From Adiantum capillus-veneris (lineage: Eukaryota; Streptophyta; Polypodiopsida; Polypodiales; Pteridaceae), in the NCBI GenBank assembly GCA_014529385.2, contig CM043960.1, positions 118,552,043 to 118,616,042 on the forward strand: 64,000 nucleotides of DNA, written 5' to 3'. Made by a program: the position numbers and the translations under genes. The notes below the pieces were generated by a model. The model saw only the letters and a program-made list of their open reading frames with translations, made no database searches and was not told the DNA's origin. Shown here in pieces: positions 49,911 through 61,451 of the stretch. Position 1 is the first letter of the stretch. Every line of letters begins with the position of its first letter.

Positions 49911-50499
49911 TGTTAACCCTCACGGCTCACGGACACCCCATCACCTACGACGGACGTGTATTATGTATTTGGTAGAGTCAGGTACCGGGCTTGTCGGACC
50001 AATAGGAAAAGGGTAAGATTGATCGCCGATGAGAGCCGCACTCTAACTGGGACATTCAAGGGATTAGTTGGCTAAGCATGGGCGCCCAAGCGTGAATGGG
50101 GTGAGCTCATATAAAAGCCAACTAAACCTAAAATTCACTCATTCTCTCATTTGTGCAATAGAAGAGTGCTCTTGCTCCATCTCCGTCTCCATCTTCTTCT
50201 TCTTCACCTCCTTGTGTGTGTGTGTATGTGAGAGAGAGAGAGAGAGAGGGAGAGTGTGTGTGCGATCGAGCATTACGAAGGCACGACGGCGGCGAAGCGG
50301 TTGAGCGCGGCCCGACTGCAGCTTCTTCTTCATCGCGGCGAGGAATCCACCACGAAGGCGAGCGTAGAGCGGTGAGTGACACACCCTTTGCTCTCTTGAG
50401 CTTGCTAGATTAGTCTTGTTGTGTGCTTGGAGCCATTTGTGGCTCGCACACGGTGTATCGGCAAGTCCCTTGCTTCAACAGTGCGGCAAGGAGCGCACA
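49911..50499 (+). repeat. 5' LTR of gypsy element, 589 bp
   Basis: TGTTAACC to GAGCGCACA. TATA box ATATAAAAG at 50109-50117. A (GA)n/(TG)n cluster at 50214-50262 differs in length from that of the 3' LTR. Confidence 0.95.
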
Positions 50500-50503
50500 T
50501 TTT

Positions 50504-50521
50504 TGGCGCCGCTGCCGGGGA
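50504..50521 (+). other. Primer-binding site, tRNA-Asp type
   Basis: TGGCGCCGCTGCCGGGGA has one mismatch to the Tat/Athila consensus TGGCGCCGTTGCCGGGGA, four bases after the LTR. Confidence 0.9.
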
Positions 50522-51611
50522 ATCGCCCTGCACTAAGCCCAAGAGGCACTTTGTGCTTCTCCTATGAGTTGTTTGTAGTAGGAAAGAAGAGGAAGAGGAA
50601 GAGGAAGAGGAATGAGTTGTTTTTCTGTAAGTTGTTAATTTCTGTGTTGTCTGCAAGTTCTGTGATTTCTGCATAATGTTGTGTTTTCTGTTTGCACACA
50701 GTCTTTGCACAATTAGTAGTCGTTAGCTTGTTTGCAGTGAATGAATAAGTAGGAAGGCAGTTAGCAATTTCTGTTTGCACACAGTCTGTACACAGTTTTC
50801 TGTCAAGGTTTGGTTGCACACAGTCTTTGCACAGTAAGGTAGTGAGAGAGGAAGTAGGTGGACAGTTAGCTCACTGTCAGTAAGCAGTTAACAGATTAGT
50901 CAGTGGTTAGCAGCACTGTTAGTAAGTAGATAAGGTAGTGAGCTGTCTGTGAGCTGTTGACTGGGAGGTTAGGTAGGTGACAATGTGTGTGGCCAAGAAA
51001 GGGTCACCTAAACCGTGCGCGGTCATCGCTAAAAAATAAAAATTAAAAAAATTAAAAATTAAAAAAATGTTTAAAAAAGAGATTTTTAAAAAAAATAAGA
51101 AAAAACCGAAAATATTTAAGCGTGAGTGACTGGGGGGCTACACTAAAATTTTGATTGGGATCGGGATCATTTTCCCGAGCCCGAGCCCGAGCCTAGGCCT
51201 CAGTCCTCGGTCTTATGATATATACTAGACTCACTCTTATATATATACCCTACCCCCTCAAGAGAGAATGAGAGCATGTGGGGCAAGTCCTCCACTCTCC
51301 TCCCTTCTCTTCCCACTTGCACCCTTAGACTTTCTAATTTGGGCCTAGTTCCCTACTAGAAATTGACAGTTTTAGGGATTCCGAGGGCATAAAGTGACCA
51401 AACGGAGGGCTGTAAAGCACGGCATGTCCCTCTGACCGAGACGCTCGTTTTGAGCTATCATACGTTCTATTCTATAGCTGGGTCAGAAAAAAAGGACCAA
51501 AAAATCAAAAAATAAATAAATAAGAAAAGACTTGGGTTTCAAAACACCCAAAATTACTAGGTGAGCAGCCTTCACAGGCCCTCACTGACACTTCTAGGGG
51601 ATTCAAGTCAT
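50522..51611 (+). other. Long untranslated leader of the gypsy element
   Basis: About 1.1 kb. The word TTGCACACAGTCT.T(A/G)CACA occurs three times (about 50691, 50773, 50814), with many GTTAGCAGT/AGTAAG words after it. A 80-base A-rich tract (51029-51108), a triple CCCGAG repeat (51175-51193) and a TATATATATACC word (51239) follow. These could serve packaging or translation control; none is proven. Confidence 0.6.
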
Positions 51612-54600
51612 ATGAACTTACGCTCTGGACGAGTGTTAGAGCACGAGCATATTGGTAGTGCCTCCATTTACACAGGCACCCATTATTCCTCCACCCTAGG
51701 TTCTGGACCTTCGACCGGGACTCAAGGTAGCGCGACCCAAGATCCTCATATCGCGTCTAGTGATTCTTCCTCTGACTACGAAGTCATGGAGGGGTATCCT
51801 ACACCAAACCCTGATAGTTCAAGTCAAGACATGAATGCCATGGGCCCACGGCCCGGGTCCAGCGTGTTTAGCCGCTTAAAAGAGACCCTTAGTAGAGCTA
51901 CTCGCTCCGAACATGCGGTTAATGAAATAAATGAAGGGAGTGGGGAAGTAAATTCGTCATTCATACCTAAAATAGACCCTATGCTTCTTGAGAGTGTGCA
52001 TGTGAATGTTCCATCCACTGCACCTCCTGATCCTTTAGGACTATCTCCCTCTGAGGTTTTACTACCCGATGGTAGGAGTCTTGCCGAAGTACAAGAGATC
52101 GAACGCTATATGCAAGCAACAAGGGAGAGGGAAATTGAGAACCTACGAAGGCTAGAACGAAGTCGAACCCTGAAAGCAAAGGCTCCTATGACAACAATCA
52201 TGCCAGCCGAGCAACCGAGTGCTCCCAAGGTAGCAGTCACGGAGGGGCAAGCTATGGGGAGCAATAATGCTTCCACTTCAAGGGAAACCTCCAGCACGCC
52301 AGGCCTAGATGGGATATTCCTAAACGAAAATTGGGAGTATGACCTACAAGCAGAAGCTTTAACTGATCGGTACACAGGACACACCTATCATGTGGGTTGG
52401 TTAGATGTTCTACAATCCACATCGGGTGCTACTAGCATAGATGAGCAACAACAGAAAGTCTGTGATGTCCTCCATAGGATTGTCGAGTTAGAAAGACAGA
52501 ACACAGGGATCAACATGCCTTCAACAGGCCTAATGAGATTCTTGGATACGGGAAAGGCCAACCAACCAACCCTGTCACAAATGGAGACTCCCTCAGTGAG
52601 CCCCATTGATCCTCCATATGTTGTTTCGCCACGAGTCTCAGTACAATCTGAGCCCACAAGTGGCAGATTTACCTTCCCAGATCTAGCTCATCTTTCTCTT
52701 AATGACACTACGGCTACCATGCATATCCCAATGGTGAGCATGACAAGAAGTACACCATGGAGTTCATTTGTTAACACTGCGCCGATGCCTAGTAGCACAG
52801 TGCCCCCAACTATACCTACATGTATGTATCAATCATGTGCACCTATTGTACCTCAGCCTCATGTAGCTCCTACACCTCCGATTATTCCAAGAGCTTACAA
52901 TCCACAATGGAATTATCCAAGCTCTTATACAAGTGGAGCCATGCCATTTAATAATAACATGCCATATCAGGCACCCCCTATCCCTAGGGCCACGCCTGTA
53001 AACTTTGGACCACCGTCTGGTACACCACCATACGAAATTTGGGACCCAAGAGCCGTGCGTATGCCAAGGCCAAGGCCAACTCCCATCTCACATGGGGTTC
53101 CAGGAGCACATACACCCATTATACCTGCTCAAATAGGAGATTTGGCAGCATTTGCTCAAAATATCGGTCTCTCTATTGCGGAAAACATGCGTAGTGCACC
53201 TGATAGAGAGCCTAGGAGCAAGGCAGTTCAAGTAGCTAAGCTCACACAGAAATTCAGTGGAGACGAAGATGCTAGAAAGAATATGGAAGTCTTTGAACAT
53301 GTGTGTGATTCCTTGGAAGAGCACAATGAGCTACATAAGTGTAAGGCTTTGAGTTTGACCCTAAGCGGAAAGGCTGGAGATTGGTATAGAACCTTAAGAG
53401 TAGAAGAGAAAACGATCTACTCTACTCTTAGGAGACTGTTCTTAAAAGAATACATACGAGAGGGAGTACTTTGGGGTGTAGCCTCTCAGCTCTAGAAAGC
53501 CCAACGAGAAGAAGGTGAATCCGTGAGAGACTTCATTAGTCGCCTAAAGAATTTGAATTCTCGATGCAATCCAAACGAGCGATTCAACAACAACCAATTG
53601 CTCGATAGATTCATTAGGGGACTACGACATGAAAGTATCTATAATGGCCTAGTCATTAGAGGTATCACTACTTGGGAAGCAGTCACCATGAATGCAATCC
53701 AATTGGAGGATAATTTAATGATTGCAAAAGAAAGAGTGTCTGTCGAGCCGAAGTCTAGTAGCTCGCAAGCATCAGGGCATGAGCCAATGAAGATAAAGCC
53801 AATCGTGAAAGAGCAAACGATATCTGAGATGACTTTGGCAGATCTCACAAAGGCCATCCAAGAAAGCCTTAGGGGTAATCGTGCTCCACAAAACACTCAT
53901 ATGTATCCAAGAAGGGAGCAACAATGGTGCTCAATTTGCTTGGGCCCACATACTACGAGTGAATGCCCTACTTTCAGAGTAAAGTTTAACGGGACTTGTA
54001 ACGCGTGTGGTAGGTATGGCCATCAAGCGAAGGATTGCCTAATGCTTAAACGCATCATGGAAAATAGACCACCTATAGCTTGGGCAGACTCACCTCGAGT
54101 TCCTGCATTGATGCCTACCCCATCCATGGAGCAACAGTTGCCATTACAGCACATGGTCCCTAGAACCCAAAATGTGGTCCAAACCACACCGTTGCCATCT
54201 CAAGTGCTAGGACCGCAACCCCCTCATCCAAGAGTTACACCTATGAACCAAATAGGTTGCGAGTCATCTAGTACTTATGTAGATTGCGAAGAAGACATAG
54301 ACTCTAGTATCACCTATGGAGTCGACATGCTTGAGGAGTGTCCCATGTACTATATGGAAGACCATTGGGGACAAATCAAACCGGTATATCAAGCTACTGC
54401 GCTAACAGCAAGAGGCCAAAACATTAATAGTTTTGCCAGGAGACCACCTCTTCAATGCTACGAATGTGGTGGACCACATCGAGTAGCTGAGTGCCCCATT
54501 AGAATGCAAAAGAATGTTGCACTAATGCAAACAAGTCAAGGGAGTGCATTGGCAATGCCAATACTCATTTGTAATCGTTGTGGCATAGATCATTTGATCG

Positions 54601-55680
54601 CACAGTGTCCTAACAATCCAAACGCACCGAAAATCACACCATTGAACTTAATAGAGATTGTTGATGGGACACCACCAACTATAAACATAGCACCAGTGAA
54701 TGCACTCACACGGTCGATGCTCCAAAAGCAAAATTACATCCTCGAAGAGAGAGATGCTGCATCCATTGGCCGAGCGAGAAAGAAGAAAACACGAAGAAAG
54801 AAATCCCTTAATGCTTCTAGCTCAAAACCTAGTTCAAAGACTAACATAGGGACAGGAGAGGATCCCGTGTATATGAATGACCCTGAGGATGACTCAAATT
54901 CGATAGAGACCACGGAGACCAAAACTGTTACTACAAAGGAAAAAGCCAGTGAGGAGGATCACGAGAGGGAATTACGACGAACACCAAAAGAGTATTCAAA
55001 GTTAAACCACCCAGTTGCGAACCCCCAAGATAAGCCACGAGAGACAAAAAATGAGGATTGCAAGAGAAAGATTGGAACCTATCCAAACCCAACAGTGGAA
55101 ATTAAACGAGTCCAACAACTGAGGGGTTTGGTGGAAGAAACTCAACGAACATTAGAACCTGAACCCAAACATATCCAGATGTCGGACACAGTGTTTCCCA
55201 CACAAGTTCAACCTCACAAGAACTACAGGCCGTTAGCTATACCCAGTATCATTCGGGAAAAGAGTGAGGGTAGGACATCTGAAAGTGGACACACACCTTT
55301 CCTACTAGAGAGAATGTTTGGTGAGGGAATGCCCGACCCCCTTGAGGAAGTGGAGATTCCATCTTCACCATTCTCTTGTCAGGGTCCTACGTCCCACAAG
55401 ATGCCATTAAATGTTGCCAAATTGATGGATTTCATGTCTTCAGAAGTTAGAACCACCATCATGTCCAAACTATATAAAGACCCCGAGCTAGTCTCAGCTC
55501 TTCGAGCCTTCCTCAATGGAGAATTACAGGCCGGATTACCACAGTTTGCACATATGAACAAACCTGAATCGGTAATGAATGATGAGGAACATTTAGCACC
55601 ACCATCTGACCTAGTGGGACATGAATCTGTAATTGAAGTACCCGTTAACAAGTTGGGGCAATACTTTGAAGGTGATGAAT
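51612..55680 (+). pseudogene. gag: Gypsy gag region, two-thirds of a long frame, four zinc knuckles
   Basis: The first ATG after an in-frame stop (51558) is at 51612, giving MNLRSGRVLEHEH, similar to other plant gypsy Gag starts. A long Pro/Ser/Thr-rich part follows. The Retrotrans_gag core spans 53220-53710 (FSGDEDARKNMEVFEHV, ALSLTLSGKAGDWYRTL, GESVRDFISRL, LLDRFIRGL); a TAG at 53493 breaks it. Four CCHC-type knuckles follow: CSICLGPHTTSEC (53930), CNACGRYGHQAKDC (53998), CYECGGPHRVAEC (54457) and CNRCGIDHLIAQC (54571). Three of them have three residues, not four, between Cys2 and His. After that comes a charged, Lys/Glu-rich linker. The frame is otherwise open into the protease. Confidence 0.85.
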
Positions 55681-56010
55681 ATAATGCTACTCTGTCAATC
55701 ACTACTAAAGGATTAACTGTAAAGGGAGTCCTTGACGGTGGTGCGGGAGTCAGCATGGTGACAAAGAGTTGTTGGGAGTCTATGGGGCGACCTCACCTTG
55801 AAGCCACAAGCGTAGTGGTAAAAATGGCTAATGGATCTATTGTTACGCCTATTGGAATGCTTAAGGATCTCAGGATCAAGGTCTTGGGACACAAGGTAAG
55901 GCAAACATTCATTGTTATGGATTTTTCCAAGCATCCTATGTCATTTGAGATGATCTTAGGGCGTCCATTCATGAGGGAAGCAAAAATGGTGCATGACTGG
56001 TCCAAAAACC
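55681..56010 (+). CDS. Retropepsin domain 1 of the gypsy polyprotein
   Basis: This is part of the frame 53523-56426. VKGVLDGGAGVSMVTKSCWE has the catalytic Asp at 55734 in an LDGGxG box, the form usual in Tat/Athila proteases. FEMILGRPFMREA at 55945-55985 is the closing ILGR segment. The enzyme would cut the Gag-Pol polyprotein in the particle. No break lies inside the domain. Confidence 0.85.
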
Positions 56011-56426
56011 ACGTCTACTTACAGTTCCAAGACTCTGTCATTCGAGTTGATCTTTTAAGTGGTCGAACGCATCCTCTAGGAAATAAATTCATCATTGATA
56101 ATCGATCAGACACAACAATTCACTCAGCTCCATTACAGTATTGTTACATGTGTAACGAAGACACGGATATTGGGAAGAACTCTCCTTATATGGATATCCT
56201 ACCCGGAATGGCTGAGTCAAACAATGTCGATTGGGTACACCTAGCGGCAACTATAGATACATGGGGAGCTAGAGGAACAACCTGGGTAACACCAGATGGG
56301 GAAGAGATACCACACATTGCACCAGTAAACATGTTAGGTGTAGCGCATGTAACATCCGATCATAAGAAAGAGGCACACCTACCTGAGAGTGAAACTGATG
56401 ATTCCTCAAAGGCTTCAGGCCAATAG

Positions 56427-59021
56427 ACATCAGAAACGGAATCTCAGGGAGAAATGGATTCAGAACCTGAGGAAACATCGAGTGAGCCAAGTATAGAAAC
56501 TGAACACTCAAGGTCTAGTACGACCATCTATGGTAATTTATATGAGAGTGAAGAAGATACAAGCGAAGACCTATCAAACGAGTCGAGTTCAAACATTTAC
56601 CAAAATAAAAACCTTAACAAGAAACAAAGGTCATATAAGAGACGACGATATCAAGCAAATGTGCGAGCTAGGATAAACAAGGAAAGATCTACTGCAAAAT
56701 GGCTTAGCTATCTAGGGGTATGTGATGCTCATCGAAAGCTAGTAGACAATTGGGGTGAACATCTCCAGAGTGTCATGTGGTGCAGCCCGCGACCCATTGA
56801 CCTCGCTCAATTGGAGGTTACAGAGCCGAAATTGAGTCGAACTATAAGAAGACGTCAAAACTGAGAGTTAGCACAACAACAAAAGGAGGCAGAACTAAAA
56901 GAAAGGTCTCCATCAGGACAAGAGCCTGCTGACTTACATACGGCTCCTGAACATTTTAAATCTTATACCACGGGGGAGCAAAAGGTTGTGTATGCCAAAG
57001 CCCAACGAATACCTACCAATGGAAGCAGTGGAGTCTATGATGGTCCAGCGGTAGTTAAAGAGATAGAATTAGCAGAACCAGGTGAGGAGTCTAAACCAGT
57101 CTTTATTTCTCAAGACCTTACCGAAACTGAAGAGGCTGTACTTAAGGAGCTCCTCAAGGAATACAAGGATATCTTTGCTTGGACATATCATGACATGAAG
57201 GGCGTTCCACCTTCTGTGGTGCAACATACAATTCCCATGATCAACACTGCTAAACCCATCCAGCAATGACCCTATCCAATGAATCCTAAGTACGCCAAAA
57301 TTGTACAAGAGGAGATTGAAAAACTTATACAATGTGGATTCATATACCCTATTGAGCACTCAGAATGGGTTTCTCCAATAGTCATTGTGCCAAAAAAGAA
57401 TGGGAAACTAAGAGTGTGCGTGGACCTCAAGAAAGTTAATGCAGCCACTAGGAGAGATCATTATCCCTTGCCATATTCAGAACATGTGCTTGAAAGAGTT
57501 GCGGGCAAGGAAGCTTATAGCTTTTTAGATGGGTACTGTGGTTACAATCAAATCACAATTGCATTAGAGGACCAAGCTAAAACTGCTTTTATCACAGAGT
57601 TTGGAGTGTTTGCATTTCATGTTATGGCTTTTGGCTTAACGAATGCCCCTGCTACATTCCAACGATTAATAAACACTGCGTTTAAAGAATTTCTAAGGGA
57701 GTTTTGTGAAGCGTTCCAAGACGACCTTTGTGTTTATTCTTCTTGGGAGAAGCATTTGTTATATCTACGAAAAATATTTGAAAGGTGCAGATTTTATCGC
57801 ATCTCATTGAACCCTTTCAAATGCCAATTTTGGGTTAAGCATGGAGTCATTCTAGGGCATATAGTGTCCAAGAACGGGATATCCACAGATGAGAGTAAGA
57901 TTAAAGCCATTGCCGATTTGCCACCACCTACTAACTATAAAGGAGTTCAAAGATTTATGGGTCATGTTGGTTATTATCGAAGGTTTATTTTAAACTTTGC
58001 CGAGATAGCGCGTCCATTGTACAAGCTTCTTATCGAGTTTCACTGGACGGAAGAATGTCATCAATCTTATGAGTTATTAAAGAAGGCCCTAACAAGTGCT
58101 CCAATCCTGCGAACACCTGATTGGAATGTACCTTTTCATGTGCATATTGATGCATCAAATTTTGCTATTGGGTGTGTTCTAACTCAACCAGGAGAACATA
58201 AATTGGACTACCCTATTAGCTTTGCAAGTCGCCAATTAAATGATGCCGAGATGAACTACACTACTACAGAGCGCGAAGGTCTAGCTATGATTTACGCAGT
58301 AAAGAAATTTCGCTATTACCTTCTTGCTACCAAGTTTGTGTTTTATGTTGATCATCAAGCATTGCTATATTTGGTAAACAAGCCGTGTTCCACAGGTCGA
58401 ATTACACGATGGTTGTTAATTCTTCTTGAGTTTGACTTCACCGTTGTTGTGAGGCCTGGGAGGAAACATGTCATGGCGGATCATTTATCTCGTATCCCTA
58501 ATGGCGAAGCTCCTACGGGGGTTGATGATGAATTGCCTGATACTCCTTTGTTCATTGTTGAGACAATGCCTGAATGGAGTGAAAAGATTGTTAACTTCTT
58601 AGTTAATGGTTTTCCACCCAAAGAACTGCGAAAAGATATAGCTCGAAAATTAATCAAGGAATGCGAACCCTATTGCTTACTGGCTGGAACTCTCTATAAG
58701 AGAGGAAAAGATGATGTTCTTAGACGCTGTGCCCGCGAGGATGAGTATTTATATATTCTACAAGAGGCACACATGGACGTAGCTGGTGGTCACTTTTCAG
58801 GAAAGTTGACTGCTCGAAAGATCTTACAGTCAGGCTATTGGTGGCCCACTCTGTTTAAGGATGCATCACTTTTTGCAAAGGGATGTGATGAATGCCAACG
58901 CTTCAACAAGCCACAAAGAAGGGATAGGATGCCTCTACATCCCATCAAGGTAACCCAACCATTTGAAAAGTGGGGCTTAGACTTTGTAGGACCGATTAGT
59001 CCGGCTGCACGTAACACGTAA
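56427..59021 (+). pseudogene. pol: Gypsy RT, RNase H and N-terminal integrase
   Basis: Same frame as gag, with stops at 56424 (TAG), 56862 (TGA), 57267 (TGA) and 59019 (TAA). A Glu-rich linker leads into RT: VVQHTIPMINTAKPI, PYPMNPKYAKIVQEEIEKLI, SPIVIVPKKNGKLRVCVDLK and MAFGLTNAPATFQRL. The active-site box is FQDDL at 57714-57728, where YVDD or FIDDL is usual. RNase H shows HIDASNFAIGCVL (58140), TTEREGLAMIYA and VMADHLSRIP. Integrase starts with AHMDVAGGHFSG, YWWPTLF..A..FAKGCDEC and KWGLDFVGPI, with the first DDE Asp at about 58981. No chromodomain is present downstream. Confidence 0.9.
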
Positions 59022-60353
59022 TCACGATATATCATTGTCGCTACCGACTATGTAACCAAATGGGCTGAAGCAAAAGCAACACGAAAGGCGGATGCAAAAA
59101 CAACAGCTAAGTTCCTCTTTGAGAACATTATCACACGTTTTGGATGCCCCTTTGAACTTGTGAGTGACAATGGAACTCATTTTATAAATGAAGTAATAAA
59201 AGAACTCACATTAAACTTCATGATATCTCACCATAACTCTACACCCTATTATCCCCAAGCAAATGGACAAGCTGAGAGTACCAACAAAACTCTCATCTCC
59301 ATTTTGACAAAGACAGTCGAGGCTCATCGCACTGATTGGGACCTAAAGCTTACATCAGCTTTATGGGCTTATCGTACTGCGTATAAAGTTGCTATTAATT
59401 GCACACCGTTTAAGATGGTGTATGGCCAAGAAGCAGTTATGCCATGGGAGTTTGTCATTCCTAGTCTTCGAGTAGCTTCTCAAGAAGGTTGGGATGGTAA
59501 CCCCTTAGTGGAGTGATTATATATCCTGGAAAGGCTAGATGAAGAAAGGCAATTAGCTGTGCGAAATGCTCTAGTGGAGAAGGATAGGAGAAAGAAGTGG
59601 TTTGATAGCCATTTAAAGGATAAAGACATCAAGGTTGGTGATAAAGTTCTTATGTACGGGGTACGTAATGAAAAGAAGAAATTGAAATACGCTGGTAAGG
59701 GACCATATCGAGTGTGTGAAATTACTCCGCAAGGTACCATTCGTGTGAAGACTCTAGATGGAGTTGAAATCATTGGATTCCTTAATGGGAGTAAATTCAA
59801 AAGATATTATGATCCTCTAAGCCAGGAAGAGTTGCAAGCCATCCATCAAAAGAAGGCTGCCTTGGAACACGCAGAGCTTAAAAAAATCCAAGCAAGAGTT
59901 GAGACTCGAGAACGACAACAACGTCTTAGACGCCAACGAGAGGCTAATCTGGGAATCACGCAAGCATTTTTCAAGGACACAGATGACGACTCATTAGAAT
60001 CTGAGCCACCCCTACGATACCCAATTGAGCTAAATAGCCCCTATGGGAAAGTACTATACAATGCCTTATTAGATACCGGAGCTAAACACAATTTGTTATC
60101 CTATGGAGTTTGGTGTCAATTAGGGAAACCGACCCTATCCCCGAGTACGATGCAAGTCAAGGGCATTAATAAAAAGAAAACTGCTATTCTTGGAGTCCTT
60201 CAGACCCCTGTTGTCTATGACAATGGAAGCATAGTGCAGAGGTTTCTAGTCATGCCCACAGGAGCTATGGAAGGCAACGTAAACCTGGGACGCATGTGGA
60301 TGTTGGCAACCAAATGCACTATTGATTGGGATACTGGTAGTGTCACGACGTGA
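59022..60353 (+). pseudogene. pol: Integrase core end, C-terminal domain and retropepsin-like domain 2
   Basis: The frame goes on from the TAA at 59019: YIIVATDYVTKWAEA, LVSDNGTHFINEVIK (second Asp about 59166), and ANGQAESTNKTL (Glu about 59274). A TGA at 59514 lies before ERLDEERQLAVRNAL. The C-terminal domain reads DIKVGDKVLMYGVRN, GKGPYRVCEITPQGTIRV. A basic coiled-coil-like stretch follows. Then comes a second aspartic-protease-like fold: YNALLDTGAKHNLLSYGVW with DTGA Asp at 60072, AILGVLQTP, and VNLGRMWMLATKCTIDWDTG (60276-60340). This has the three hallmarks of a retropepsin, but DTGA in place of the LDGGAG of domain 1. A TGA ends the frame at 60351. Confidence 0.8.
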
Positions 60354-61205
60354 CCACCGACTCTTACCCCTATCATTCAAGCAAAGTCACCTACGTTGCA
60401 AACTCTAGCAAAGTTGAAGGATAGCCAACATTCACAAGCCAAGGTGGTTAACTCGTCTTTGCCAGCTACCCATGAATCTAGCACTTCAACACTTGTAGTT
60501 GCAACAAGCAGTAATATTGCAAGTACTCAACCTGCACGACCTAAGAGTACATATCAATGGGTCCCCAAGGCCTTACTTCCAACTACCTCAACCCTCCCAT
60601 CCATTCTAAGAAAAAATTTCCCGGGAAAACCAAGAGCGCGCCCTAGGAGAGTCAAGACCAAATCACGATGGATTCCAAAACAACTATTAGAAGCCCAAGG
60701 CTACTATGATGGAAATGAGAAAATTTGGGTACCTAAACGTAAAATGTGTCCTTCCCTATCGACAACAAACCCATATGAGTCAAACAGTGTAACGTTAAAG
60801 CCAATGGCAGACCGTGGGAAGGGAAAGATCACAGAATGCTACACACCTAGTCCAGAGCTAGTTTGGGCTCCAAGGCAAAACCAATTTATTCCACCTAGCT
60901 CAGGAAGGGGGGAGTTCCATGAAGCTTCTAGCTCCTCATGTAATACATCCATAGAGGTAAAAGCTTCTACACAGCCTCCATCTATAGTAGTGGACCTCCA
61001 TGAAGCTACAAAAGAATCCACACCTCCCAGTGTTCAAGAATCACCTGATGAACCACTTCAAGTTCGATCCTGGGAGAGTACCTTACCACCCTTGCAACTT
61101 GACGAGGCACCTAGGGTAATAGAAAACTACTGGCAAAAATCCTCACCTATTACCAACTGGAACAATTGGTTTCAAAGGGTGACGACATCATTTCAAACGA
61201 TATGA
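60354..61205 (+). pseudogene. C-terminal W-[VIA]-P-[KR] repeat region, in frame after a stop
   Basis: The same reading frame continues after the TGA at 60351 for 283 codons. It is Pro/Ser/Thr-rich and basic. A motif recurs four times: YQWVPKALL (60554), SRWIPKQLLEAQGYYDG (60663), KIWVPKRK (60720) and LVWAPRQNQFIP (60860). The end is IENYWQKSSPITNWNNWFQR. No family is recognised. Because the frame is shared, it was probably the C-terminal end of the polyprotein before the CGA-to-TGA change. Confidence 0.6.
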
Positions 61206-61212
61206 TCTACCC

Positions 61213-61226
61213 AAGGAAGGGGGGAG
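61213..61226 (+). other. Duplicate polypurine tract just after pol
   Basis: AAGGAAGGGGGGAG followed by TGTTTGTGG closely matches the true PPT at 63230-63240, AGGAAGGGGGG then CATGTTAACC. It sits 2 kb inside the element. Confidence 0.65.
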
Positions 61227-61305
61227 TGTTTGTGGACATCCATCATTCACTTGCTTCCCTCTCAACCTTTCTCCCTGACCTCTTAATCTCCAATCTTAGG
61301 GAATG

Positions 61306-61316
61306 TATATATAAAG
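61306..61316 (+). promoter_or_regulatory. TATA-like box upstream of the small 3' ORF
   Basis: TATATATAAAG lies 146 bases before the ATG at 61452. It is the type of box seen in the LTR (ATATAAAAG). Function is inferred from position only. Confidence 0.4.
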
Positions 61317-61451
61317 CCTTATACTCACAAAAACAAGATAAAAAAGTAAAAGAGCAAGAGCCATAACACAAATCATAAAAACAAATTATGCATAAGAACA
61401 CGACCCTTGTAATATTTGCACTCTAACCATCATCTATTTGCGTGTACAGAT

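Noticed and set aside
54734-55934. Minus-strand ORFs of 60-125 codons inside the gypsy element
   Set aside because: They are shadows of the gag-protease frame on the plus strand.
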